Positions 1 to 11,222 of a stretch of 64,000 bases of DNA are shown in pieces. Under the pieces are notes generated by a model. It did no database searches and had not been told where the DNA came from. It saw only the letters and a program-made list of their open reading frames with translations. The translations under genes and the position numbers were made by a program. The DNA lies in NCBI GenBank assembly GCA_025449115.1, contig JAHLKC010000058.1, positions 62,001 to 126,000 of the forward strand, given 5' to 3'. The first letter of the stretch is position 1. Each line of letters begins with the position of its first letter. Origin of the DNA: Chytridium lagenaria. Taxonomy: Eukaryota; Chytridiomycota; Chytridiomycetes; Chytridiales; Chytridiaceae.

Positions 1-3000
1 TATTCCATGAATAATCGTTTCTTGCAATCTCGTGCGGTCCGTCTTGTTCGTCTCCTAAAAGTAAGGAATCTCGTACCGCCCTGTTTCATCATCGTAATCG
101 TACCCGTTGGCGTCGAACCCTCGTGGGATCTGAAGTCGTCCTCGCATCGTTCTGTATGGAATCTTGGGCAGTCAGTTAAATAAAGCGGAGGGATGAGGAA
201 GTCATAGAATACTTACCGGGCCGAAGTATTTACTGAATAGCTTGCTCGTCTTAGCGATAACATCCATAAAATAATAGTTTCGTGGAATCTCGTGTGATCC
301 AGTTCCGTCATCTCGTTGTCGTACTTGTTGCCATCGAAGCCTCGTTCAAATTCGTCGCCGTCCTCACATTGTGCTAAATGGAATCTCAGGTAGTCAGTTC
401 AATTAATCAGAGAGAATATGAAGTTAGGTAAAATAAAGGAGAATACTTACCGGGCCGAAGCCCTCCCTTCTGTAAAGCCAGCAGCTAAGTAACAAAGTAT
501 TTACTGAATAACTTGCTCCTATCGATAACATCATCCCATGAACGTGGAATCTCGAGTCGTCCGTCTTCGTCATCTCGTTGTCGTACTTGTTGTCGTCGTC
601 GTCCTCATATGGTCCTAAATGGAATGTCAGGTAGTCAACTCAATGAAGCAGATAGAAAATGAAGTTAAATATAGAAAGGCACTTACCGGGCCAAAGCCTC
701 CCATTCTTCAAGCAGCGAGTGAGTTCCCCAAAAAATGAAAATATCCAATAAATAATAGTTTCTTGAAACCTTGTACGGTCCAACGATGTTGACTCGACAT
801 TATTCTCGTTCTCGTTGCCATGGACTTCATTTGGTCGCGACGTTGACGTTCACTCGTTCTGTACGGAAGCCCGAATAGTCAGTTCGATCAAGCATAGGGG
901 GCAAGATATAAGATAAGAGGAGGTAGAATACTTACCGGGCTGAAGCCTTACCTTTCTTTAAGCAGTTATAAGTCCGGATATATGAACCGGGAAACTTGGT
1001 CGTTCTCGTGGTTGAATCGTTGGAATTGCGTCGTCTTTGAATCGGCTGTAAAGAATCTCAGACACTCGGTTCAATTTCGCATGCGGTCGATTCCTCGTTC
1101 TCGTCCTCGTTCTCGTTGTCGCCATGAGCTCGTTGGGCTCGTCGTTAACCTCAAATCATCCTATACAAAGGCTCAAGCAGTCAGTTCTATTAGCAGAGGG
1201 AGTTAAGTCAAAAAGAGGAGAGAAATACTTACCGGGACGAAGCCCTCTCTTTCTGTAAAAAAACAAACTATGGATTTATGAAACTTTCTCGTTCTCGCGA
1301 TAGCAACATTCTATAAATAATGGTTTCTTGCAATCTAGTGCGGTCCGTCTTGTTCGTCTCCTAAAAGTAAGGAATCTCGTACCGCCCTGTTTCATCATCT
1401 CGTAATCGTACCCGTTGGCGTCGAACTCTCGTGGGAATTGAAGTTGTCCTCGCTTCGTTCTGTATGGAATCTTGGGTAGTCATTTAAATACAGCGGAGGG
1501 ACAATGAAGTCATAGAATGCTTACCGAGCCAAAGCCCTCCCTTCTTCTTCAAATAGCAAGTAAGTAGAATCAGAGTAATTTGGTCGCCTCGCGGTAATAA
1601 CATGCCATAAATAATTGCTTTTTGAATTATAGTGCGGTCCGGTTCTGTCATCTCGTCCTCGATTTCGTTGTCGTCGTGGACTCAGTGGATTCGAGACCCT
1701 CGAATCGTACTTTACAAAATTTCAAGTAGTTAGTTTAATTAGTATTGGGCGAAAAGAGTCAAAACAAAAGAAACGAAGAAATACTTACTGGTCCAAAGCC
1801 CTTCATATCCAATCACCTAGGAAATACATATACATGAACCTTCGTTTCCAAATAATAACATCCCATAGATAATTTCTTTTTGATCGTGCGATTTCTCGTG
1901 CGGCCCGCTCCGTCATCCCATCTGTCGTCATAACCTCTTTGACTTGTCGTTGACATGGAATGGTCCTACACAAAGTCTCAAGTAGTCAGTTCAATTAGCA
2001 GAGGGATAATTAAGTCAAGAAGAGGAGAGAGAATACTTACCGGGCCGAAGCCCTCTCTTTCTGCAAGCAAATAAATAGTACGGATATATGAAACTTGTTC
2101 GTTCTCGCGATAACAACATTCCATGAATAATATTTCTTGCAATCTTGTGCGGTCCGTCTCGTTCGACTCTTAGGGCTAAGGAGTCTCGTACCGCCCCTAT
2201 TTCATATCTCGCACGTACCCGTTGGCGTCGAAACCTCGTAGGAATTAAAGTCGCCCTCGCATCGTTCTGTCTTAGATAGTCAGTTATAAAGCAGAGGGAC
2301 AAGGAAGTCATAGAAAACTTACCGGGCTGGAGTCCCCTCCCTTCTTCAACCAGCATGTGAGTACCAAAGTATGTAGTGAATAACTTGCTCGTCCTAGCGA
2401 TAACATCATCTCAGAAATTGTTTCGTGGAATCTCGTGTGGACTGCCTTTGTCATCTTGTTGTCGTACTTGTTGCCGTCGAAACCTAGTTCAAATACGTCG
2501 CGTCTTCAAATTGTCCTAAATAGAATCTCAGGTAATCAGTTCAATTAATCAGAGAGAAAATGAAGTTAGGTATATAAAGGAGAATACTTACTGGGCCAAG
2601 AAGGAATCTCGTACCGCCCTGTTTCATCATCTCGTAATCGTACCCGTTCGCGTCGAACCCTCGTGGGATCTGAAGTCGTCCTCGCATCGTTCTGTATGGA
2701 ATCTTGGGCAGTCAGTTAAATAAAGCGGAGGGATGAGGAAGTCATAGAATACTTACCGGGCCGAAGTATTTACTGAATAGCTTGCTCGTCTTAGCGATAA
2801 CATCCCATAAAATAATAGTTTCGTGGAATCTCGTGTGATCCAGTTCCGTCATCTCGTTGTCGTACTTGTTGCCGTCGAAACCTAGTTCAAATACGTCGCC
2901 GTCTTCAAATTGTCCTAAATAGAATCTCAGGTAATCAGTTCAATTAATCAGAGAGAAAATGAAGTTAGGTATAATAAAGGAGAATACTTACTGGGCCAAG

Positions 3001-4050
3001 AAGGAATCTCGTACCGCCCTGTTTCATCATCTCGTAATCGTACCCGTTCGCGTCGAACCCTCGTGGGATCTGAAGTCGTCTCGCATCGTTCTGTATGGAA
3101 TCTTGGGCAGTCAGTTAAATAAAGCGGAGGGATGAGGAAGTCATAGAATACTTACCGGGCCGAAGTATTTACTGAATAGCTTGCTCGTCTTAGCGATAAC
3201 ATCCCATAAAATAATAGTTTCGTGGAATCTCGTGTGATCCAGCTCCGTCATCTCGTTGTCGTACTTGTTGCCATCGAAGCCTCGTTCAAATTCGTCGCCG
3301 TCCTCACATTGTCCTAAATGGAATCTCAGGTAGTCAGTTCAATTAATCAGAGAGATATGAAGTTAGGTAAAAAAGGAGATACTTACCGGGCCGAAGCCCT
3401 CCCTTCTGTAAAGCCAGCAGCTAAGTAACAAAGTATTTACTGAATAACTTGCTCCCTATCGATAACATCATCCCATGAACGTGGAATCTCGAGTCGTCCG
3501 TCTTCGTCATCTCGTTCTCGTACTTATTGTCGTCGTCGTCGTCAAATGTCCTAAATGGAATCTCAAGTCAATTCAATGAAGCAGAGAGGAAATAAAGTTA
3601 AATAATAAAAAAAGAAGAGTATTTACCGGGCCAAAGCCCCTCCCAGCAAGTGATTACCAAGTAATACCGAATAACTTGCTCGTACTAGCGATACATCATC
3701 CCATGTAAAATAGTTCGAGAATCTCGTGCGGTCCGTCTTCGTCATCTCGATGTCGTACTTGTTGCCGTCGAAACCTCGTTCAAAGTCGTCGCCTCCTATG
3801 CGTAATTCAGGTATCAGTTCAATCAAGACAATGGAGAAAGAAATCATACAAAGAGAAGAGAATATTACCGTGTGAGCCCTCCCTTATTACAGAAAGCAGA
3901 TGAGTAACAATTGTATACACCGAATAACTTGTTCATGGCCGCGATCATAACATCAGATGAAAAAAAAATTCGTGGTCTTTCTTGCGGCGTAGCGTCATCG
4001 TCTCGATCTTGTTCTCGTTACCATCGCGCCAGAGGGTGATATAAATCGTG
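1..4050 (-). repeat. Tandem array of exon-intron-like units
   Basis: About 16 units, period roughly 165-300 bp, run without a gap and are cut by the window start. On the minus strand each unit has an acceptor (TTTAG, ATACAG or GTATAG) preceded by a CTGAC branch-like motif, an exon-like block of about 100-230 bp, and a donor CCG followed by GTAAGT. Donor hexamers lie at 211-216, 445-450, 681-686, 930-935, 1227-1232, 1519-1524, 1783-1788, 2035-2040, 2317-2322, 2586-2591, 2751-2756, 2986-2991, 3150-3155, 3381-3386, 3621-3626 and 3864-3869 (the last one weak). Intron-like parts are 56-79 nt. Several blocks translate to related peptides with the core FDGNKYDNEMT and later RASYSV, for example 3627-3795. 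Block lengths are not multiples of three and some copies have stops, so it may be a repeat-exon gene damaged by decay or sequencing error, or a spliced non-coding locus. Confidence 0.8.
61..600. repeat. Segmental copy of 2999-3540 inside the array
   Basis: This stretch is nearly identical, base for base, to 2999-3540. Differences are a few substitutions and single-base indels such as CATCGTAATC against CATCTCGTAATC. Positions 1-150 in turn match about 1309-1460. A two-unit block of about 400 bp (2596-2991) is also repeated directly at about 2997-3386. The array therefore grew by duplication of multi-unit blocks as well as single units. Confidence 0.75.
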
Positions 4051-4679
4051 CTAAAAGAAAGCCAAAGCTCCTCACTTTCAGCCAGCCGCCGTATGTACCA
4101 ATGTATGCACCACGCAACTTGTTCCAATGGTATCACCCATAAAAGTGGTTTCTTGAGACGGCACGTGTTAAGCCTGGTGATCCAGGATCGATACTTTCTT
4201 CTTGGGCACCGCAGAACATTCTTGTATCGGTTTATAGTGTCTACCTTAACAAGAGTTAGTGCACTGATCGACCTATAATGTTGAATCCAAAATCTCGTCA
4301 CGGCTCAACTAATCCTCCCCATTTTCGGACTCAATGTCCAACCAGCATCATATCCGACAATTTCTTCAACTCTTGTGACAATTCCAGTCTTCAAAATAGC
4401 TATCCTCATCCCTTTCAATCAGATACGAGCCTCTTTCAAAGAAACACCATACATCCTTCTTCCTCCCTTCATTCATCCTTCACACCCTTAAAAAGCTTCA
4501 CCCACGCATATCCAAAACTTTGTTCAAACTTTAAGGAAGATGGACCATATACCTACCCATTCTATCGACTTGACTCCTACAGACGCTCTCCGCGTGTCGC
4601 GATAAGTTCCCTCGTAAAACCATTGTAAGTATAGTTCATCATCAGAAAAACATACACGACACACCTTAGCACCTGCAGT

Positions 4680-5230
4680 AGCTTGCTGGTGCACCGATCC
4701 AATACCATATCACACATAACTTGGTCCAAGGCTCCCTTTGCAAACGGGGCGTCATTACCGAGGCCGTATTCAAAGCAGTCTTGCTAACGAGGGTTTCCCA
4801 GGTATGGCCCCATATGAAGATCCTCAAGCTGGTATTCAGGGTCATTGAGGTCTTGCGCGCGCGATTGAGCCTGAAAACGGTTCCTCAACTTCTGGGAGAG
4901 AAACTACCTATGTAAGGCAAGTGTTAGAGACAGATTCATATCTAGCAGTAAATGAGTATATGACAAAGGCTTATCTAGCAGTAGACAAGTGTATAGAGGG
5001 AGCCTTGATCATGGTTGTGTGCATATTTGGAATAACCTTACTGCGATGGTTGACACTAGTTCTCTTTGAACGTTGGGGGTGTGGAAAGGAGGGGTGGTAA
5101 TATGGGAGAGGGGAGGTATTAGGTCTCTTACTGTAAAACTTCAGAGACAAAAAAAACTGGGTACGAGGAACGGAAGACGACGAACTGGTTCGCAACAGCT
5201 TCAATCGGCCATTGCGAAACGTTTCCTGTT
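4680..5230 (-). pseudogene. Decayed or mis-sequenced exon-like fragments
   Basis: On the minus strand a CTAAC branch motif and a CATAG acceptor end near 4914. They are followed by an open stretch down to about 4681 that ends CTGCAG then GTGCTA. In one frame it reads LSQKLRNRFQAQ, later EYGLGNDAPFAKGALDQ and LDRCTSKLLQ, but an in-frame TAG near 4800 interrupts it. A second exon-like stretch near 5120-5225 reads WPIEAVANQFVVFRSSYP. No family was recognised. It could be the 5' part of a gene running into the repeat array, or a separate relic. Confidence 0.35.
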
Positions 5231-5239
5231 TTCAACGCT

Positions 5240-7076
5240 AATATAAGGAGGTATATCTATGACAATGAAGCTACTGCCCTACTGGTGATGTTATGGCAGA
5301 TGGGTATGATGGGAAGACGGGCGGAAGGCGAAAAAAAAGGTGCCTTCTGAATTTTTCTCTTTGGCTGCCTTTATTGTTTTGCCCGATTTTCTTCGTCTTG
5401 CTTCTGTTCCCAGTTTGTTTTGCCTCTTTTTCCTCAATATTCTAATTTCCCATTGAACATTTTCTGTTTTGATGGTGATCCCTCTTTGAGAGGTGCAGAG
5501 GGATGGGGGAAAATCGCCCTTGCTCTTTAGGGGCTTGCGAGCGTTTAAGCTGGTAAAAGAGTGTAGGATGGACCAATAGAGAGAAACGGGATTAAGGGAG
5601 GAAGAGATATGAATAGTGAAGGGAGAGGTTGACAGGTAGTGGTACGATTGTTGAAAGAGGCGGTTGGAGCCTTTTACGTTAAAGACCCGAAACGCTCCGC
5701 GTTTGCGACGGCACAAAAGGGCAATATGCGAAGAGGAGAGAGGCTTATGAATGATAGACAGACGCTTAAAGATATGAGGAGAAGGAGAAGGAGGAGAGAA
5801 GAGTTGCCAATGGGGAGGAGCATTGGGGAGGAAGAAAAGAAAGGGAATCCAGGCATAGTATATACGCAACCCCACACTGCGAGCCAACTCTTACGCAGTT
5901 TGGAATCCAACTCTTTCATAACCCACTACGCACTGCACTTACAGGACATGACGTTGATGGTTGTTTCGGTGCTTCCTTTCTACGTCTGAAGGACTCGATG
6001 GAGGTGTTTTTGCAGAATTTCAAAATTTAAATTTACTTTATTTCAGTTCTAAAATCGAATAAATGTGATACTTTACCGTAAGCTTTTTCCAAGAGGCAAT
6101 GCGTTAGACTCTCTCATTACCCCTTCCTGTCCGCATGCTACCGAGTGCTCTTTGGGCTCGTTAAAGTAAGTCTATACTTCCCATAGAAGGAGGCTTCCAG
6201 CTGTGGCCCGATGCACCGTATTCTGCAGGCTTTCCTGCTTACCGTCTTTTGTATCTTGAGACTTTGTATTGATATATTCATATCTCCTCTCTTCCCCGCA
6301 CTTCTTTGTACCCTGTTTATATGTTTATTTACTGTTTATCAGGAGCGTGTGGGACGTTATACATATAAAGCGGAGAAGATCTGTTCCCAGTCCTGTCCAC
6401 GTCCAGGTCCAGGTCTTCTCATATCCGCCGCACATGCCAACTGCTGACCTCACGGTGAATAATGAATACTCTTACCTGGAAGTGCCTCTGTCCCGCCTTT
6501 GGACACTGGTCACGTTGGATTCTTTTTCATTTCTTTTTCCATAATAAAATACTAAAACAACATAATTCAGTATTACTTTTTCTACTCCAGTATACGCATC
6601 TCTCTGGTATGGACTGTCTCTCTGGTATGGACTTAGTTTAATACACAAAAACATAAAAGTGAGCTTTTTAATGTGGCATCTGATGTATTTTGAGTTATCG
6701 TAATTGGATGCAAGAAAATACAAACAAACACCTTGTGGTGTGAGAACAGAAATGCAGACAGTGAAAAGAAACGTTTTCTTGGAAAAAAGGAGAGACTTGC
6801 TTTACAAACAAAACAATGTTGAAGAAAAGGAGAGATTGCTTTACAAACGAAACGATGTAAAAAAAATAAGGGAATGCAAAATGGCTGAATTGTAGTCAAA
6901 AATACAAAAGAGGACTGTGTAAAAAGAAGAAAAAGGAATTGTGAAAAGGGTAAAAAAGATGGTGCGTAAAGCTTGGTAAAACTGGAAATCAGACGGAAAA
7001 AAAAACGTGCAACAAAAAAAAAGGGGGAGCAATGAGTGAGTGTGATTGTAATATTCACAGAAAAGGAAAAAGTGTT
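5240..7076. other. Stretch without a supported gene
   Basis: Open frames here (for example 5291-5887 minus and 5639-5989 plus) overlap each other antisense, have biased composition and resemble no family. From about 6000 the sequence becomes AT-rich with A/G-rich runs, as expected of intergenic DNA. There is a near-exact 15-nt direct repeat around 6600-6630. Nothing else is visible. Confidence 0.5.
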
Positions 7077-9636
7077 TTACACATCCTCATCATGAACGGT
7101 ATCCAAACTCATATACTTTCTCCGTCGTTCCTCAATCGTCTCTCCATTCTCACTCTCCAAGTCCGTAAGATCCTCATCAATGACCACACTCTCCCTCAAA
7201 CTCGACGGAGAGGCAGGGGCGTAGAGTTTGGGGAGTTTCTTGACAAGGACCATTGGCGGGTTTCTTGTCCACATCGTTAAGCGCTGTGAGGATGTTGGTG
7301 CCTTGCGTTGGGGTCGTTGGAGATGGGGTGGAGGTTGATGAGAGGATCGAGGTTTCGTATGTGGATATCGGTGGAGGTTGGATGGTCGGTGTGGGTTGAG
7401 TGGATTCGTGACCCGCTTTAGAGTAATAGGCGTCGACCACGTCAGTGTTGGTAGTAGCCATAGATTGACGGTCAAATGCGTTGGGGATTTCAGTTAAAGT
7501 TTTAGGGTTTGTCGGGGGGTTTCTAAAGGGATTGGCTGTGGTGGTGACGGCGTTGGACGGAGGAGTGACGGGTCGTTGGGGTGCTTCATCTGGGGAGGTT
7601 GGGCGCGGGGCCACGGACATGAGTGACGGATGGTTTCGATGGATACGAGAACGTTGGGAGGCGCCAGGGTCGTCTTCAGTGTAGTTGGTGTAATCTGTTG
7701 CGACAGTAAAGGCGGACATGGCTGTTGCACGCTGATTGTGATTGTAGAGCTTGTTGTAGGAGCTGACAATGGACATGGCTCCTGGGCTAGAGTCACGCAT
7801 ATCGTCGGTAATGGGTTCAACCATATCGGGTTTGTGAACCGTCTGGCATGTAAGTTTGTTGTTGTTGCTGTTGTTGTTGTTGCATGTAGGGTTGTTCTTG
7901 TTGCATGTAAGGTTGTTGTTGGGGAACGTAACCCTGTTGCGCATAGTAGGGTTGTTGAGGAATAAATCCTTGGTATTGCACTGCAGAGTTGTACGCTTGC
8001 TGGTAGCCCCATGGAGCGGGTTGAGCACTGTAAGAGTCCATCGGGGCGGCATTTGCGGCGGCCGGCGACAATGGCCTTCTTTCCTCCTCCTCCACCTCTC
8101 TCTCCGTCATAATAGGCACTCCACCCAACCGTGTAGGTGAAGGCGATCCCGAATGCGGAGACGCAGCCGCAGTCGTTTAATCTCCTGCGCGTCCATCAAG
8201 CTATCATGGTTACCGACCAGCGGCAACGGTTGAGGTGGAACGTTCGAACCTTTACGGAAACTTGACATGAACGACCATTTTCCACTTGATCCAGATGCGG
8301 GACGCGATGTGGTCTCACCGGATTTGAGACCAACAGAGGTGTTGGAGGGACGTCGTGCAGTGAGACGTGGGGGTTGAGAACGACGTTTACGGACGACGAG
8401 AAAGGCAACGACGGCGAATGCGACGAGGAGGACAGCGGCGACAGAAGAACCGAGGGCGGCAACGTTGACAGCTGGTGTCGGGGAATCATTGGAGGACGCC
8501 GAGGGGTTTGACGCGTCAAGGGCTGGCGAGCCAGAGCCTGGGACAAAGGATGGGGCAGGCCCGTTGTTCGGCACCGAAGGGCTTTCATTGACGACAACTA
8601 AAGGGTTGGAAGTAGGCGATGGGAGTGCTGAGAGTATGGCGTTTGGTTGCGCAAGGGGTGAGGCCGACGCGGCAGGCGCGTTCACAATTGCAGGGGATAA
8701 CGCGTTTGGAGCAGAAGGAACGGAAGGGCTATTTGTTTCACAAGTCAGGGTAATTAGCAATTAAAAATTTTCACTTGTGTGTAACAAATCTGCGGCTTAC
8801 CTTGCGGCTGGCTGCGGCAAAGGGGCAGCAACGACTGGGGGTTGCTGGGGTGATGGCTGCTGAGGCTGCTGTAAGGATGGGATATTTGGCGGTTGAAGAG
8901 GACGAGGGGAAGGGATGGTTGGGATGGAGGGGGGTGGAACAACTGGGGGTTGAGGTTGCTGAGGGGAGGGTGGTTGGGGTATGACTGGGGGTGGTTGCGG
9001 AGTTGGGGACGTGGAGGAGTTGGCGGTTCGACAGGTGCAGGTAAAGGAATGGGGATTGGAGCAGGCGCAGGGATAGGAGGTGGAACTGGAACGGGAGCTG
9101 GAGCTGGGGAGCTGGAGCTGGGGACGCGTTGGAAGAGAAGTCACAACGGGAGGTGGGTTCGGTGGTGGTTCCGTGATCACGGTTGTGGGTTGAGAAGAAG
9201 GAGGCGGGGGAGGAGGAGGATTGACAGCACTTGCATCCGTAGTGGTGGCCGTCGGTTGTAGGCCTGCATTAGGGACGGTTGGAACAGTTTTCTCCGGTGC
9301 CCTGTCCAAGGTTGATACCACTCAAGGACGATGGAGGTGGAACCACGGGAGGACTGGGAATAGGAACAGGGGGGGCGAAGGAGAAGCAGGTGGAATGGAT
9401 GCATTCGGAATGGTTGGAGGAAGGGACATTGCTGCAGGTTGTTGTTGCGCCAAAGGAGGAACTGGAATGGTATCGCTAGGGTCTTTGCTAAGAGATGCGC
9501 CAGGAGGAAGTGGAGAAGAGTCAAGGGGGGATACCACAGAGGACGCTGACGCCGATGATGATGCTGCTGCTGATGATGATGCTGCTGCTGATGATGATGA
9601 TGATGATGCTGTCCCTCGGATGCCTACGTCTTGCAT
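7077..9636 (-). CDS. Pro/Ser-rich single-pass membrane protein with polyQ tail
   Basis: Unrecognised protein of about 850 residues. It begins with Ser/Ala runs (coded by GAT/GCT triplet repeats at about 9545-9610), then a long Pro-rich stalk. A GTAAGC...ATAG intron at 8729-8800 follows. After it comes a hydrophobic helix containing VAAVLLVAFAVVAFLVV and then a basic stop-transfer RKRR (about 8390-8450). The tail has a Gln-rich YMQQ segment (about 7850-7970) and ends in an acidic ESENGETIEERRRKYMSLD stretch. This layout resembles wall sensors of the Mid2/WSC type, but no WSC domain or signal peptide is visible, so a missing 5' exon is likely. The frame breaks near 9370, 8170, 7835 and 7270, all at or near base runs. 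Confidence 0.6.
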
Positions 9637-9971
9637 GGGAATGACAGGAGAAGACCGTCGTTTTGCTTTTGGGTCAAGGAGAGATGGGGGTAAAATATTA
9701 AATTTATCTTAAACTTTGAAACATCAAATATTTAATTTACACTTGAGATGCGCTCTCAGAGACCAACATCAGGCAAATCACAAAAGAAAACAAACTAAAA
9801 CAAAAACAAAACAATCACGAAAACTCCATTCAAACACACGAGTCCCTTGAACCATCAAACCCCTCATCTTCGTATACATCATCCACCCACTTCACGACAC
9901 TTTTTCACAAACATCACCACGCCATCCATCCTTCCCCCCCAATCTTCCTCCCAAGAGGCGACGACGATCTC

Positions 9972-10377
9972 TCACTCTCCTTCCTCTTCTCCCTCCACCT
10001 CTCTTAAACGCCATTGGCGTATCAACCTCCCCATCTCACCATTCCTGGTCGGCGTCCGTGCCCCCCACATCCCAACCCCCTTCTCCTTGGCCACCTTCTC
10101 CGCCTTTAAAAAAACCGTCTTGGCGTCCTTGGAAATACCATACTCGGCTCCTTGACCTTCAAACACGACCGCGAGACCAAGTTCAAGCATCTTGAGACTG
10201 ACGTTGAGGAGACGCGGAGGAGGGGTGGGTGTTTGAGGTGGTGTTGTTGAGGAGGACCCTGGGAGGAAGGGGAGGAGGAACGTAAATATATTGAATTTGA
10301 GAGGTTGGGAGGATGATGGGTCGATGGATTTGCGGGTAGATCGTGGGTTTGGGAGTTCAGTGATGGCGACCTTTTGT

Positions 10378-10408
<31 letters not shown>

Positions 10409-11222
10409 TAAGTTTACAAAAGAGTTTTTTAAAAAAAAAAAAACATACCACCCTTCCATACTGATCCATCCTCAACAACGTAATCGTCACTACTTTTCCT
10501 AAAATAGTCTCCGCAAGCCACTCCTTCGCCTCCTTCGAAAACGGCTGCGCAGGCGCCCCGAAATGGGCACACTATCAACACACACACACACCAAAAATAA
10601 AAAAACACATGAGCATCCCCATACAAAAAAAAAATAACAACAAAAAACAAACCACAACCTCTGGGGCATCTACTCCCGCCAACCTCACACTCACAGTCTC
10701 CACCTTCTCGCCCCCCACTTTTGGTACACACCCAAACCCCTCCCTCCGTCCCCATTTCTCCTCCATAAACACCTTCCACCCCTTTGACCCTTCCACGCAC
10801 ATCCGAAACCCATCCGCATCACCAACTCTCACCACAACACCCTTCACTCGTCGTCGTTCCCGTACCCACAATGTCGGGATATCAAGGGTCGTTTCGGGAA
10901 TAACGTCTGGGGTGGGTTTACGAAAAAACATCATGACGAGGATGATGATGAAGAGGAGGAGGACCACGGGAAATCGGTAGATGAGGAAAGAATGCACTCG
11001 GGGGTTTCGAGGGTGAAGGGACAATTGTGGATGGTGGACCCTAGGGGTGGTGAGAGCAAATTGCGGACTTTGGTAATGTGTGGTTCCAAGTATTTAGAAA
11101 GCGTGGTGATGCGGGGTTCGAGGGTGATTTACAAAAGCAGTGAGTGATGCGAGTGCGTCGTTGGTAAAGGTGAAGAGATGGGTGAGCACGGGATAGAGGG
11201 AATCCGGAAGTGCGATGGGCAT
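9972..11222 (-). CDS. Membrane-anchored SNase-like (C3orf33/LCL3-type) protein
   Basis: Staphylococcal-nuclease-fold protein. After an N-terminal region and a transmembrane helix ([15 protein letters not shown], near 10950) comes the OB-fold. It carries RLAGVDAPE, which gives the Arg, Asp and Glu of the nuclease site, then [10 protein letters not shown], and DQYGRVVA with the second catalytic Arg. All expected catalytic positions are therefore present. Three exons: about 10670-11222, 10449-10571 and 9972-10370, with introns using GTTGTG and GTATGT donors; a poly-A run lies in the second intron. The ATG at 11222 ([11 protein letters not shown]) needs frame corrections near 11098 and 11000 to reach the membrane helix; without them no ATG precedes it in frame. 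LCL3 and C3orf33 proteins are mitochondrial or membrane-associated; the substrate is unknown. Confidence 0.65.

Noticed and set aside
982..1206. Plus-strand open frame inside the repeat array
   Set aside because: It is antisense to the exon-like block of one unit, is not open in sibling units, and its Arg/Ser-rich composition follows from the repeat.
1..4050. Array as telomeric or subtelomeric satellite
   Set aside because: No TTAGGG-type repeat is seen, and every unit carries splice-site-like signals, which a simple satellite would not.
1..4050. Array as a CRISPR
   Set aside because: Units are far too long and homologous throughout, without short repeats separated by unique spacers; the context is eukaryotic.
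4278..4628. Plus-strand open frame of 116 codons
   Set aside because: Ser/Pro/His/Phe-rich with no family resemblance, no splice or promoter support.
5291..5989. Two overlapping antisense frames of 198 and 116 codons
   Set aside because: Both are low in complexity, mutually antisense and match no known fold; probably chance in an A/G-biased stretch.
8225..8262. GTTCGAACC-like B-box motif
   Set aside because: It lies inside the coding part of the membrane protein and has no cloverleaf around it.
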